A DNA stretch of 64,000 bases, taken from NCBI RefSeq assembly GCF_900157365.1, contig NZ_FUEZ01000003.1, positions 248,001 to 312,000 of the forward strand, in the 5' to 3' direction. The DNA comes from Mycobacterium numidiamassiliense. Lineage in GTDB: Bacteria > Actinomycetota > Actinomycetes > Mycobacteriales > Mycobacteriaceae. Shown here one piece after another: positions 8,897-18,226 of the stretch. The notes under the pieces were generated by a model, which worked only from the letters and a program-made list of their open reading frames with translations, searched no databases and was not told the DNA's origin. Position numbers and translations under genes: made by a program. Each line of letters opens with the position of its first letter. Positions within the stretch are counted from its first letter, which is position 1.

Positions 8897-8905
8897 GAGT
8901 GTACT
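8897..8905. promoter_or_regulatory. GAGTGTACT motif upstream of fadE22
   Basis: GAGTGTACT, within AATGAGTGTACTTAAT, lies 85 bp upstream of the FadE22 start. It is identical to the core of the 20-bp palindrome at 4612-4631. The flanks are only partly symmetric here, so this may be a weaker site for the same regulator. This is inference from a 9-bp match. Confidence 0.35.
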
Positions 8906-8933
8906 TAATGCGAGAAGCGCCCCGGCGGGGTGT

Positions 8934-9692
8934 CTACTTCGGCGCGAACCGCTGTCCGGCGTCGAGTCGCAGGCATTGGCCGTTGAGCATCGGGTTGTCG
9001 ATGATGGCCGCAGCCAGCTTGGCGTACTCCTCGGGCCGACCCAGGCGCTTGGGGAACGCGGCGTCCTTGGTCAATGCCGACGCGAACTCGTCCGGAATGC
9101 CCTTGGTCAACCCGGTGGCGAACAGGCTGGGCGCAATCGCCAGCACCCGGATGCCCAGCGATCCCAGGTCGCGCGCCATGGTCAGGCACATGCCCGCGAT
9201 GCCCGCCTTCGCAGCGGTGTAGGCGACCTGCCCGATCTGGCCCTCGAAGGCCGCGATGGACGCGGTGTTGATGATGACGCCACGCTCCTCGTCCTCGGGT
9301 TCGTTCTTGCTCATGTGCGCCGCGGCGAGCCGGCTGATATTGAAGCTGGCAATGAGGTTGAGATCGATCACGGACTGGAAGGACTCCAGGTCGTGCGGAC
9401 CGGTCTTGGTCATGGTCCGCTTGGCGATTCCGCCACCCGCGGTAGTGATGACGACATGCAGCCCGCCAAGGTCGTCGACCGCGGCCTGCAACGTCTCCTC
9501 GGTGCCAGCGAAGTCGGTGACGTCGACCGGGTAGAACTTGCCACCGATGCCCTCCGCGACCTCTTTGCCGTCGGAGCCTTCCCGGTCGAGCACCGCGACA
9601 TCCGCGCCGCGCTCGTGCAGAAGTTCGGCGCTAGCACGACCCATCCCCGACGCGCCGCCGATGACGACGACCTTTTTCCCGCTAATCTCCAT
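8934..9692 (-). CDS. SDR, 3-hydroxyacyl-CoA dehydrogenase type II-like
   Basis: A 252-residue classical short-chain dehydrogenase. The nucleotide-binding TGxxxGxG equivalent is GGASGMG (12-18), the catalytic residues are S145, Y158 and K162 (NTASIAA, YTAAK), and the end is LRLDAGQRF. The segments VIGGASGMGRA and AAFEGQIGQVAYTAAKAGIAGMCLTMARDL resemble HSD17B10-type 3-hydroxy-2-methylacyl-CoA dehydrogenases, which fits the dehydrogenase gene downstream. Strong GGAGGG ribosome-binding site before ATG 9692. It is divergent from ligB. Confidence 0.85.
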   Translation of the reverse strand: MEISGKKVVVIGGASGMGRASAELLHERGADVAVLDREGSDGKEVAEGIGGKFYPVDVTDFAGTEETLQAAVDDLGGLHVVITTAGGGIAKRTMTKTGPHDLESFQSVIDLNLIASFNISRLAAAHMSKNEPEDEERGVIINTASIAAFEGQIGQVAYTAAKAGIAGMCLTMARDLGSLGIRVLAIAPSLFATGLTKGIPDEFASALTKDAAFPKRLGRPEEYAKLAAAIIDNPMLNGQCLRLDAGQRFAPK

Positions 9693-9724
9693 CCGAGCCC
9701 TCCTTGTCAGATTCTTTGTGATCT

Positions 9725-9734
9725 GTAACGTTAC
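9725..9734. promoter_or_regulatory. GTAACGTTAC palindrome upstream of SDR
   Basis: A perfect 10-bp palindrome lies 33 bp upstream of the SDR start in the SDR/ligB divergent region. Such short symmetric sites suit a TetR-type or other dimeric repressor, but no cognate regulator is identified. Confidence 0.4.
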
Positions 9735-9794
9735 GTAGGCACGCTAGCGTGCCCGTTTCCAGGGGTTGTCGCCGAGTCATGCCAAGCTGACTTC

Positions 9795-11336
9795 GTGCTC
9801 CTTCTCGACGTGGCAAGCACGTCGCTTGATGTCGGCGGCACCTCGTCGCGCCTGACCAAAGTCGCCCACATCGCCGACCTGCTTCGCCGGGCCGCACCCG
9901 ATGCCGATTCGGTCGCGATCATCGTGTCGTGGCTCTCCGGTGAACTGCGGCAACGCCAGATCGGCGTGGGCTGGGCGTCGCTGCGCTCCCGCCCACCGCC
10001 GGCGCAGCAGCCGACCCTGACCGTCACCGGCGTCGACGCCACCTTCGCCGAAATCGGCGCGGTAGCGGGCAAGGGGTCTGCCGCGCGGCGCGCCGAACTC
10101 GTCGCCGGGCTGTTCGCGTCGGCAACCGAGACCGAGCAGACGTTTCTGCTTGGGCTCCTCAGTGGCGAACTGCGGCAAGGCGCGTTGGCCGGGATCATGA
10201 CCGACGCCGTGGCCAAGGCCGCGGGCATCCCGGCGGCCGCGGTGCAGCGCGCCGCGATGCTGGGCGGGGATCTGCCTGCGGTCGCTGTAGCTAGTTTGAC
10301 GGCCGGCCTTTCCGATGGAGCGGTAGCGCTGCAGGCGTTCACGCTGCGGGTGGGCCGGCCCGTCGGCCCGATGCTGGCGCAGACCGCGACGAGTGTGGCG
10401 GACGCGCTCGAACGTCACGGCGGCACAGCGATTTTCGAAGCGAAGCTGGACGGCGCGCGGGTGCAAATCCACCGCGACGGCGACGAAGTCACGGTCTACA
10501 CCCGAAGCCTTGACGACGTCACCGCCCGGCTGCCCGAGGTGGTGGAGGCGACCTTGGCGTTGCCGGTGCGCACGCTGATCGCCGACGGTGAGGCGATCGC
10601 GCTGCGGCCCGACAACCGGCCGCAGCGATTTCAGGTCACCGCGTCACGATTCGGGCGATCGGTCGATGTCGCGGCAGCACTTGCGGCCCAGCCTCTTTCG
10701 GTGTTCTTCTTCGACATCCTGCACTGCGATGGCGTCGACTTGCTCGACGCTGACACCGCCGACCGGTTGGCTGCCCTGGACGCGTTGGTGCCGGCCGCCC
10801 AACGCGTCGACCGGCTGGTCACATCCGACGCCGCGGCCGCCGCGGAATTCCTGAAGGCGACGCTGGCCGCCGGTCACGAAGGAGTCATGGCCAAGGCGCC
10901 CGCCGCGCCCTACCTCGCAGGCCGTCGCGGAGCGTCCTGGCTGAAGATCAAGCCGGTGCACACCCTCGACCTGGTGGTGCTCGCCGTCGAGTGGGGGTCG
11001 GGGCGTCGTCGCGGCAAGCTGTCCAATATTCATCTGGGTGCCCGTGATCCGTCCACCGGCGAATTCGTCATGGTGGGAAAGACTTTCAAGGGCATGACCG
11101 ATGCCATGCTGGCGTGGCAGACGGCGCGGTTCACCGAGCTTGCCGTGGACGGCACCGACGGCCACGTTGTCGAACTACGACCCGAGCAGGTCGTCGAGGT
11201 GGCGCTCGACGGCGTGCAGAAATCGTCGCGGTATCCCGGCGGCGTGGCCTTGCGTTTCGCGCGGGTGCTGCGTTACCGCGACGACAAGAGCCCGGCAGAA
11301 GCGGACACCATCGACAACGTGCGTGCGCTCTACTGA
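9795..11336 (+). CDS. ligB: ATP-dependent DNA ligase LigB
   Basis: The 513-residue protein has the ATP-ligase adenylation motif [12 protein letters not shown] with nucleophile K217 (KLDG 217-220), then later ligase motifs [19 protein letters not shown] and WLKIKP. The region before residue 200 is the helical DNA-binding domain, and the C-terminal part from [13 protein letters not shown] is the OB fold. It seals nicks using ATP; the replicative ligase LigA uses NAD. Position before cstA agrees with remembered Rv3062-Rv3063. The GTG start at 9795 has no strong ribosome-binding site. Confidence 0.95.
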   Translation: MLLLDVASTSLDVGGTSSRLTKVAHIADLLRRAAPDADSVAIIVSWLSGELRQRQIGVGWASLRSRPPPAQQPTLTVTGVDATFAEIGAVAGKGSAARRAELVAGLFASATETEQTFLLGLLSGELRQGALAGIMTDAVAKAAGIPAAAVQRAAMLGGDLPAVAVASLTAGLSDGAVALQAFTLRVGRPVGPMLAQTATSVADALERHGGTAIFEAKLDGARVQIHRDGDEVTVYTRSLDDVTARLPEVVEATLALPVRTLIADGEAIALRPDNRPQRFQVTASRFGRSVDVAAALAAQPLSVFFFDILHCDGVDLLDADTADRLAALDALVPAAQRVDRLVTSDAAAAAEFLKATLAAGHEGVMAKAPAAPYLAGRRGASWLKIKPVHTLDLVVLAVEWGSGRRRGKLSNIHLGARDPSTGEFVMVGKTFKGMTDAMLAWQTARFTELAVDGTDGHVVELRPEQVVEVALDGVQKSSRYPGGVALRFARVLRYRDDKSPAEADTIDNVRALY

Positions 11337-11378
11337 TTAACCCGGGCAACCGGCTGCTCGTCGTCATAGGGTTTGACC

Positions 11379-13643
11379 GTGACTGTGCACGACAAAGACG
11401 TCAGCTACATCCGCACCGACGACGACCTGCCGCCCGTCGCGATCATCGACCGCTCCCCCATCACCATCCGGCACAAGATCGGATTCGGGGTCATCGCCGT
11501 GATCGGTGCCGTCGCCTGGGCGGCCATCGCATTCGCTCGCGGTGAGTCGGTGAACGCGGTCTGGTTCGTGGTCGCGGCGATCTGCACCTACATCATCGGT
11601 TTCCGTTTCTATGCCCGGTTGATCGAGATGAAGATCGTTCGCCCGCGCGACGATCACGCCACTCCGGCCGAGGTGTTCGAGGACGGCAGCGACTACGTGC
11701 CCACCGACCGGCGCGTGCTGTTCGGCCATCACTTCGCCGCCATCGCCGGGGCGGGGCCGCTCGTCGGCCCGGTGTTGGCCGCCCAGATGGGCTACCTGCC
11801 CTGCAGCATCTGGATCATCGTCGGCGCGGTATTCGCCGGCGCCGTGCAGGACTACCTGGTGTTGTGGATCTCCACCCGGCGGCGGGGCCGCTCGTTGGGC
11901 CAGATGGCCCGCGACGAGCTGGGCGTCACCGGCGGCGCCGCCGCGCTGCTCGGCGCCTTCGTCATCATGGTGATCATCATCGCGGTGCTGGCGCTGGTGG
12001 TGGTCCGCGGACTGGCCCAGAGCCCCTGGGGCGTGTTCTCCATCGCCATGACCATTCCGATCGCCCTGTTCATGGGCTGCTACCTGCGGTTCCTGCGTCC
12101 CGGGCGGGTGTCGGAGGTGTCGATCATCGGCTTCGTGCTGCTCATGCTCGCCGTCGCCTCCGGCAATTGGGTTGGCGAAACATCTTGGGGCACTTCCTGG
12201 TTGAACTTGTCCGCGGTGACGGTGTCGTGGTTGATCATCATCTACGGCTTCGTGGCTTCGGTGCTTCCCGTGTGGTTGCTGCTGGCCCCGCGCGACTATT
12301 TGTCGACTTTCATGAAGGTCGGCGCCATCGCGTTGCTGGCGGTGGGCATCTGCATCGCGCACCCCGTCATGCAGGCGCCCGCGGTCTCGCGGTTCGCCTC
12401 CCGCGGCGACGGGCCGGCGTTCGCCGGCTCGCTGTTCCCGTTCCTGTTCATCACCATTGCGTGCGGCGCGCTGTCCGGTTTCCACGCGCTGATTTCGTCG
12501 GGCACGACGCCGAAGCTGCTGGAGAAGGAGAGCCAGATGCGCTTCATCGGCTACGGCGGCATGCTCACCGAGTCGTTCGTCGCCGTCATGGCACTGATCA
12601 GTGCGTGCATCCTCGACCAGCACCTGTACTTCGCCCTCAACGCCCCGGCCACCCAGACCGGCGGCACCGCCGCCACCGCCGCGCACTACGTCAATGGACT
12701 CGGCCTGTCCGGCGCACCCGCCACCGCCGAACAGCTCACTGCGGCCGCCGCAGGGGTGGGCGAAAAATCGATCGTGTCGCGCACCGGCGGTGCCCCAACC
12801 CTGGCCGTCGGCATGTCCGAGGTGCTGAACCAGGTCTTTGGCGGCGCCGGCCTCAAGGCGTTCTGGTACCACTTCGCGATCATGTTCGAGGCGCTGTTCA
12901 TCCTGACTGCCGTCGATGCGGGCACCCGCGTCGCCCGCTTCATGCTCTCCGACGCGCTGGGCAATCTGGGTGGCCAGCTGACCAAGCTGCGCAACCCCAG
13001 CTGGCGGCCGGGAGTCTGGATGTGCAGCCTGGTCGTGGCCGCGGCGTGGGGCAGCATCCTGCTGATGGGTGTGACCGATCCGCTGGGCGGCATCAACACG
13101 CTCTTCCCGTTGTTCGGTATCGCCAACCAGCTGCTCGCGGCGATCGCGCTGACCGTCATCACCGTGGTCGTCATCAAGAAGGGTCTGCTGAAGTGGACGT
13201 GGATTCCGGGAATCCCGTTGCTGTGGGACCTGGCCGTCACGTTGACCGCATCGTGGCAGAAGATCTTCTCCGCGGACCCGGCCGTCGGCTACTGGACGCA
13301 ACACTCGCGGTACCTGGCGGCGAAAAACGCCGGCAAGACGGCGTTCGGTTCGGCGAAGAACCCCGACCAGCTCGACGACGTCATCAGGAACACCTTCATC
13401 CAGGGCACCCTGTCGATTCTCTTCGCGCTCATCGTCATCATCGTCGTCATCGTCGCAATTGTGGTCGTGCTCAGGGCAATTCGCGGTGACGGCAGACCGC
13501 CCCTGACCGAGGACGACCCGGTGCCGTCGAAACGGTTCGCGCCGTCGGGCCTGATTTCCACCGCCGCTGAGCGCGAGGTGCAACGGCAATGGGACGGCAC
13601 GCCGGACAAACTGGTCGCGCCGAAGTCCCCTGCACCGTCCTAG
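11379..13643 (+). CDS. cstA: Carbon starvation protein CstA, peptide/pyruvate transporter family
   Basis: A very hydrophobic protein of about 754 residues with many membrane segments. CstA hallmarks are GHHFAAIAGAGPLVGPVLAAQMGY (quoted in part: FAAIAGAGPLVGP), WIIVGAVFAGAVQDYLVLW, ISSGTTPKLLEKES and DAGTRVARFMLSD. The family imports peptides or pyruvate. GTG 11379 is chosen; a TTG at 11373 would add two residues. The C-terminal 50 residues are charged and cytoplasmic. It follows ligB by 42 bp and is followed by the Hsp70-like gene after 11 bp, so the latter is probably cotranscribed. Confidence 0.95.
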   Translation: MTVHDKDVSYIRTDDDLPPVAIIDRSPITIRHKIGFGVIAVIGAVAWAAIAFARGESVNAVWFVVAAICTYIIGFRFYARLIEMKIVRPRDDHATPAEVFEDGSDYVPTDRRVLFGHHFAAIAGAGPLVGPVLAAQMGYLPCSIWIIVGAVFAGAVQDYLVLWISTRRRGRSLGQMARDELGVTGGAAALLGAFVIMVIIIAVLALVVVRGLAQSPWGVFSIAMTIPIALFMGCYLRFLRPGRVSEVSIIGFVLLMLAVASGNWVGETSWGTSWLNLSAVTVSWLIIIYGFVASVLPVWLLLAPRDYLSTFMKVGAIALLAVGICIAHPVMQAPAVSRFASRGDGPAFAGSLFPFLFITIACGALSGFHALISSGTTPKLLEKESQMRFIGYGGMLTESFVAVMALISACILDQHLYFALNAPATQTGGTAATAAHYVNGLGLSGAPATAEQLTAAAAGVGEKSIVSRTGGAPTLAVGMSEVLNQVFGGAGLKAFWYHFAIMFEALFILTAVDAGTRVARFMLSDALGNLGGQLTKLRNPSWRPGVWMCSLVVAAAWGSILLMGVTDPLGGINTLFPLFGIANQLLAAIALTVITVVVIKKGLLKWTWIPGIPLLWDLAVTLTASWQKIFSADPAVGYWTQHSRYLAAKNAGKTAFGSAKNPDQLDDVIRNTFIQGTLSILFALIVIIVVIVAIVVVLRAIRGDGRPPLTEDDPVPSKRFAPSGLISTAAEREVQRQWDGTPDKLVAPKSPAPS

Positions 13644-13654
13644 GATTATGCGGA

Positions 13655-15172
13655 ATGAGAGTCGGTATCGACTTCGGCACCACACACACTGTCGTCGCAT
13701 TGGTCGACCGGGGTAACTACCCGGTCGTCTCGTTCGACGGCGTGGACGCATGGCCGTCGCTGGTTGCCGCGAATACCGCCGGGGAGTTGCGATTCGGCGT
13801 GGACGCCGCCGCCGTCCGCCACGAACCGGGATGGTCGGTGCTGCGATCGATCAAACGTCTCCTCAACGAGGCCGGGCCGCAGACCGAGGTGAACCTCGCC
13901 GGTCGCGACTATCGACTCACCGACCTACTCACCGGCTTTCTGGCGCAGCTGAAAAACGATCTGCACCATCGCTCCAACGGCTCGCTCACGCCGACCGAAC
14001 CGATCGAGGCGGCGATCAGCGTGCCGGCCAACGCATCGAGCGCGCAGCGGCTGTTGACGCTGGATGCCTTTGTAGCAGCGGGTTTTCATGTCGTGGCGCT
14101 GCTGAACGAGCCTTCGGCGGCCAGCCTCGAATACGCCCACCGATATCGCTCCACCATCACCGCCAAACGCGAATACGTCCTCATCTACGACCTTGGCGGC
14201 GGCACCTTCGACGCCTCGCTGCTCAAGATGACCGGACACGCGAACGAAGTCGTCATCAGCGAGGGCATCCAGCGCCTGGGCGGCGACGATTTCGACGAGG
14301 CGATCCTGCGGCTCGTGCTCGCCGGATCGCAGCCGACGGAGATGGACACCGCCGCGCGCGACCTACTCAAGGAGGAGGTCGCCGCCCGCAAGGAAGCCGT
14401 CGGGCCGCAGACGCGCCGCTTCCTGGTGGATATGTCGCCGGTAGACCGGCCGCCGTTCGCGTGCGGCGTCGACGAGGTGTATTCGGTGTGCGCGCCACTG
14501 GTCGACCCCACCATGGAGCTGCTTGATCGCATCCTGCACGACCCGGCCCGAGACGGCAGGGACGTGGCGTGGTCGGAGGTGGCGGGGATCTATGTGGTGG
14601 GCGGGGCCGGCGGTTTTCCGCTCGTCGCAAGGATGCTGCGCAGCACCTTCGGTGACAAGCGGGTGAAGCGCTCGCCATTGCCGTTCGCCGCCACGGCGAT
14701 CGGCCTGGCCGTCTTCCTCGACTCGGAGGCAGATTTCGAGTTGTCCGAACGCTTTTCGCGCCATTTCGGGGTGTTCCGTGAGGCGGAAGCGGGCGCCGGC
14801 GTCGTCTTCGATCCGATCGTGTGCAAGGACGCCTCTCTCCCCGCCGACGGTCGTACCCCGCTGGTCGTCCGGCGCACGTACCGGGCGGCGCACAACATCG
14901 GACATTTCCGCTTCGTGGAGTGCAGCCGCCTCGTCAACGGCCGCCCGGACGGGGACGTGACGCCCTACGATCCGGTCTTGTTCCCCTTCGACCCGGCGCT
15001 GCGCGATCGCGGTGACCTCGGGCACCAGCCGGTTGGCCGGTGGAAGGACGGGCCCGACGTCGAGGAGCGTTACGTCGTCGCGCCCAGCGGCGCGGTCGAG
15101 GTGACGCTCACGACCCAGCCCGGCGGGTTCGTACGGACCTTCCAGCTTCAGCGCTGCGCCACCGCCCGCTGA
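13655..15172 (+). CDS. Short Hsp70/actin-fold ATPase
   Basis: The 505-residue protein has the DnaK nucleotide-binding motifs: phosphate-1 GIDFGTTHTVVAL near the start, connect-1-like LNEPSAASLEYA, phosphate-2 YDLGGGTFDASLL, and the adenosine motif YVVGGAGGFPLVARML. After about residue 360 it lacks the standard peptide-binding beta domain and lid and ends in a unique, mostly beta segment. It is therefore a non-canonical Hsp70 homologue, not DnaK (about 620 residues). The ATG at 13655 lies 11 bp after cstA, suggesting an operon. It is absent between cstA and the DoxX gene in M. tuberculosis (from memory). Client unknown. Confidence 0.8.
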   Translation: MRVGIDFGTTHTVVALVDRGNYPVVSFDGVDAWPSLVAANTAGELRFGVDAAAVRHEPGWSVLRSIKRLLNEAGPQTEVNLAGRDYRLTDLLTGFLAQLKNDLHHRSNGSLTPTEPIEAAISVPANASSAQRLLTLDAFVAAGFHVVALLNEPSAASLEYAHRYRSTITAKREYVLIYDLGGGTFDASLLKMTGHANEVVISEGIQRLGGDDFDEAILRLVLAGSQPTEMDTAARDLLKEEVAARKEAVGPQTRRFLVDMSPVDRPPFACGVDEVYSVCAPLVDPTMELLDRILHDPARDGRDVAWSEVAGIYVVGGAGGFPLVARMLRSTFGDKRVKRSPLPFAATAIGLAVFLDSEADFELSERFSRHFGVFREAEAGAGVVFDPIVCKDASLPADGRTPLVVRRTYRAAHNIGHFRFVECSRLVNGRPDGDVTPYDPVLFPFDPALRDRGDLGHQPVGRWKDGPDVEERYVVAPSGAVEVTLTTQPGGFVRTFQLQRCATAR

Positions 15173-15259
15173 TAACACGGCCTTCGCCCGCGCGCTGACC
15201 GTCTAAGGCGACATACGATCCGGATGCACCGCGGGCCGCGCGGAGAAAGAAGGACACCG

Positions 15260-16090
15260 ATGTCCACCTGGCTTATCACCGGTTGCTCCACCGGACTCGG
15301 CCGCGCGCTGGCCGAGGCCGTCGTCGGAGACGGACACAATGCCGTCGTCACCGCGCGCGACGTCGCGAAGGTCAGCGAACTAGCCAACCGGGCACCGGAG
15401 CGGGTGTTGCCGGCGGCCCTCGACGTCACCAAGCCCGAGCAGATTGCCGCGACCGTGCATGCGGCCGGCGATCGGTTCGGCGGCGTCGACGTCCTGGTCA
15501 ACAACGCCGGATACGGCTATCGCGCCGCGGTCGAAGAAGGCGACGCCGCCGAGGTCCGCACCCTGTTCGACACGCATTTCTTCGGCACGGTCGCGATGAT
15601 CAAGGCCGTGCTGCCCGGCATGCGGGCCCGCCGCAGCGGCGCGATCGTGAACATCTCGTCGATCGGCGCCACGGTGACCCCGGTGGGATCCGGCTATTAC
15701 TCCGCGGCCAAGGCAGCCGTCGAGGGCATGAGCGGCTCGCTGCGCGGCGAGCTCGCCCCGCTGGGCATCTCCGTGACGGTCGTCGAGCCGGGCGCGTTTC
15801 GCACCGACTTCGCCGGCCGCTCTTTGATCGAGTCGGCGACAGTCATCGACGACTACGCCGAGACCGCCGGGAAACGCCGCAAGGAGAACGACACCATGCA
15901 CGGCAACCAGGCCGGCGACCCAGCAAAGGCGGCCCACGCCATCATCGAGGCCGTCGAATCACCAGTACCACCCGCATTCCTGCTGCTCGGCCCCGATGCC
16001 CTTGCCCTGTACCGATACGTCAACGAAGCGCGGGCCAGCGAAATCTCAACATGGGAAAAGCTCACCACCGGCACCAACTTCGACAACTGA
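15260..16090 (+). CDS. Short-chain dehydrogenase/reductase
   Basis: A 276-residue SDR with GCSTGLG in the Rossmann turn, NNAGYG, and catalytic SSIGATV...YYSAAK. The C-terminal region VVEPGAFRTDFAGRSL is of the type found in oxidoreductases acting on hydroxy lipids. ATG 15260 follows agaaagaagga. It precedes the thiolase operon, but that operon has its own palindrome and promoter-like element. The substrate cannot be assigned. Confidence 0.82.
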   Translation: MSTWLITGCSTGLGRALAEAVVGDGHNAVVTARDVAKVSELANRAPERVLPAALDVTKPEQIAATVHAAGDRFGGVDVLVNNAGYGYRAAVEEGDAAEVRTLFDTHFFGTVAMIKAVLPGMRARRSGAIVNISSIGATVTPVGSGYYSAAKAAVEGMSGSLRGELAPLGISVTVVEPGAFRTDFAGRSLIESATVIDDYAETAGKRRKENDTMHGNQAGDPAKAAHAIIEAVESPVPPAFLLLGPDALALYRYVNEARASEISTWEKLTTGTNFDN

Positions 16091-16130
16091 CGTCGAGACG
16101 CCGCCGGCTACGAGAACGGCTTCGCTCTGT

Positions 16131-16149
16131 AGGAGAAGGGTATTCTCCT
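16131..16149. promoter_or_regulatory. Palindromic operator with -10 element before thiolase operon
   Basis: AGGAGAA-GGGTA-TTCTCCT has perfect 7-bp arms. Its right part contains TATTCT (16141-16146), a plausible -10, giving a start of transcription near 16153, just before a GAGAGAGG ribosome-binding site (16155-16162). A dimeric repressor site over the promoter is inferred. Confidence 0.55.
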
Positions 16150-16214
16150 GCAACGAGAGAGGCATTACGATCGGTGACGGTCCGGGGGAACTAGCACAAC
16201 GATCGGAGTCCGAC

Positions 16215-17435
16215 ATCGACGCCTGGATTCTGGATGCCGTACGCACCCCCCGGGGGCGCGGCCGCCCCGACGGTGGATTGCACGACGTTCATCCGCAGAC
16301 CCTGTTCGCGGCATGCCTGAGCGCGCTGGCCGAGCGCGTTGGTTTCGACCCGGCCGGCGTCGATGACGTGATCGCCGGCAACGGCATTCTGTCCGGCGAC
16401 CACGGCGACGACATCGCGCGTCTGTCGGTGTTGCTGGCCGGCTGGCCCGAGACCGTTCCCGGGATGACATTGAACCGCTTCTGCGGCTCCGGTCAGCAGG
16501 CCGTCACCGTAGCCGCGTCGTCGATCGCCGCCGGCAGTGACGATCTGATGATCGCGGGCGGCGTCGAGTCGATGTCCCGGTGGGACGTCACCGCAGGCGT
16601 GCCGACGATCGACGGCAACAACGCGGATTTCCGGGCGCGCTATCCAACCGTGCCCCAAGGCATTTCGGCCGATCTGATCGCCACGCTAGAGGGATTCAGC
16701 CGCGAAGTCGTCGACGCCTACGCGGCGCAGAGCCAGCGCCGCGCCGCCGCCGCCATCGAAGAGGGAAGGTTCGATCGCTCGCTGGTCGAGGTGGCCACCG
16801 CCAACGGCGCGTTCGCCCGCGACGAGCACCCCCGCCCCGGAACCTCCGCCGAGGCGTTGGCCCGGCTCAAACCAGCGTTCGCCGCGATGGGCGCCGCGCG
16901 CGCCGACGGCGAATCGCTGACCTACGACGAGATCTGCCTGCGGCGGTATCCCGGCGTCGACCACATCGATCACGTCCACCACGCCGGCAACTCATCGGGA
17001 GTCGTCGACGGCGCCGCCGCAGTGGCTGTCGCCTCGTCGGCCTGGATGCACAGCAACGGAGTCAAACCACGCGCGCAGATCCGGGCCGCCGCGGCCATCG
17101 GCAGCGAGCCGATCATCATGCTCACCGCACCGGGACCCGCGGCGCAGCGCTGTCTCGAGCGTGCCGGCATGAGCGTGAAAGACATTGATCTGTGGGAGAT
17201 TAACGAGGCCTTCGCCGCCGTGCCGCTGAAGACGATCCGCGATCTCGACATTGATCCGCATCTGGTCAACGTCAACGGTGGCGCGATCGCGCTGGGCCAT
17301 CCGATCGGCGCCACCGGCGCCATGCTCATCGGCACCGTCCTCGACGAGCTCGAACGCCGCGATCTGACAACGGGACTGGTGACCATGTGTACCGGCGGCG
17401 GCATGGGCACCGCGACGATCATCGAGCGAGCCTGA
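16215..17435 (+). CDS. Acetyl-CoA acyltransferase (FadA-type thiolase), start codon unclear
   Basis: A classical thiolase of about 406 residues: [10 protein letters not shown] at the N-terminus, acylation Cys in [28 protein letters not shown], general base His in [15 protein letters not shown], and catalytic Cys in TMCTGGGMG. It cleaves 3-ketoacyl-CoA with CoA. By alignment to FadA proteins the chain should begin two to four residues before [10 protein letters not shown], yet no ATG, GTG or TTG lies in frame nearby. The ATC at 16215 has a GGAG six bases upstream. Alternatively the GTG at 16174, well placed after GAGAGAGG, is one base out of frame. The next ordinary in-frame start (15996) lies inside the preceding gene. 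First gene of an acyl-CoA degradation operon. Confidence 0.8.
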   Translation: MDAWILDAVRTPRGRGRPDGGLHDVHPQTLFAACLSALAERVGFDPAGVDDVIAGNGILSGDHGDDIARLSVLLAGWPETVPGMTLNRFCGSGQQAVTVAASSIAAGSDDLMIAGGVESMSRWDVTAGVPTIDGNNADFRARYPTVPQGISADLIATLEGFSREVVDAYAAQSQRRAAAAIEEGRFDRSLVEVATANGAFARDEHPRPGTSAEALARLKPAFAAMGAARADGESLTYDEICLRRYPGVDHIDHVHHAGNSSGVVDGAAAVAVASSAWMHSNGVKPRAQIRAAAAIGSEPIIMLTAPGPAAQRCLERAGMSVKDIDLWEINEAFAAVPLKTIRDLDIDPHLVNVNGGAIALGHPIGATGAMLIGTVLDELERRDLTTGLVTMCTGGGMGTATIIERA

Positions 17436-17437
17436 GC

Positions 17438-18226
17438 ATGGCGGGGACGCTGGAAGTAGACCGGCCGCGCGACGGCATCGCCGTTGTGCGCCTCAACCGC
17501 CCGGAACGGCTGAACGCCATCAACGAGGCCATGCAGACCGAATTGCGCGAGACTCTGGCCGATTTGAGCGTGGACCGTGGCGTGCACGCCATCGTGCTCA
17601 CCGGCGCCGGGCGCGGCTTCTGTGCCGGTATCGACATGCGCGACTTCGGTCCCGGAATGCTGGACGCCAGTGCGCCCGCGCTGGACCGGATGCGGTTTCA
17701 GGAGAAGATGGCCGCCTTGACCGAGGCCGTCCGCGCGCTGCCGCAGCCGGTCATCGCCGCCGTCAATGGTCCGTGCGTCGGTGCGGGATTCGCCTTGTGC
17801 CTGGCCAGCGACATCCGGATTTGTTCAACGGCAGCATCATTCGGCAACGCCGCCATCCTGCTCGGGCTGTCGGGCGCGGAGATGGGCATGAGCTATCACC
17901 TGCCGCGCATCGTCGGGACCAGTGTCGCTGCCGACTGGATGCTCAGCGGCCGCACGGTGTCTGCCGCCGAGGCCGATCGGCGCGGCCTGGTCAGCGAGGT
18001 CGTCGAACCGGAGGCGTTGACTGACCGCGCGGTGGAGTTGGCGTCGCTGATCGCCGACCTGTCCCCGCTGGGCGTGCAGTTGACCAAGCGTGCGCTACAG
18101 GTCAACACCGATGCGGCGAGCCTGTCGTCGGCGCTGGAGCTGGAGAACCGCAACCAGGTGATCTCGCACGCCAGTGACGAAGCGGCGACACGCCGCCAAA
18201 AGTGGTCTCCGGGACAGACCCAGTGA
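17438..18226 (+). CDS. Enoyl-CoA hydratase/isomerase family protein
   Basis: A 262-residue crotonase-fold protein: [12 protein letters not shown], oxyanion-hole stretches [10 protein letters not shown] and [12 protein letters not shown], and LPRIVG. At the usual catalytic positions the first Glu (normally in PEIxxG) is Ala (NAAILLG) and the second (AMEMxLTG) is Asp (AADWMLSG). A different acid appears in GAEMGMSY, the pattern of a crotonase subgroup. Hydratase activity is therefore uncertain; isomerase, dehydratase or other acyl-CoA chemistry is possible. The ATG is 2 bp after the thiolase stop, and the end overlaps the next gene by 4 bp (GTGA). Confidence 0.85.
   Translation: MAGTLEVDRPRDGIAVVRLNRPERLNAINEAMQTELRETLADLSVDRGVHAIVLTGAGRGFCAGIDMRDFGPGMLDASAPALDRMRFQEKMAALTEAVRALPQPVIAAVNGPCVGAGFALCLASDIRICSTAASFGNAAILLGLSGAEMGMSYHLPRIVGTSVAADWMLSGRTVSAAEADRRGLVSEVVEPEALTDRAVELASLIADLSPLGVQLTKRALQVNTDAASLSSALELENRNQVISHASDEAATRRQKWSPGQTQ

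Noticed and set aside
9777..10472. Open frame antisense to the start of ligB
   Set aside because: Composition is shadow-like, and the ligase frame carries the KLDG active site.
11364..13751. Very long open frame antisense to cstA
   Set aside because: It is a high-GC shadow frame, rich in Arg, His and Gly and with no domain pattern; cstA has strong family motifs in the other frame.
15996..16214. Upstream TTG/GTG-type extension of the thiolase to 15996
   Set aside because: It would run inside the end of the SDR gene, across the operator-like dyad, and add about 70 residues unlike any thiolase N-terminus.
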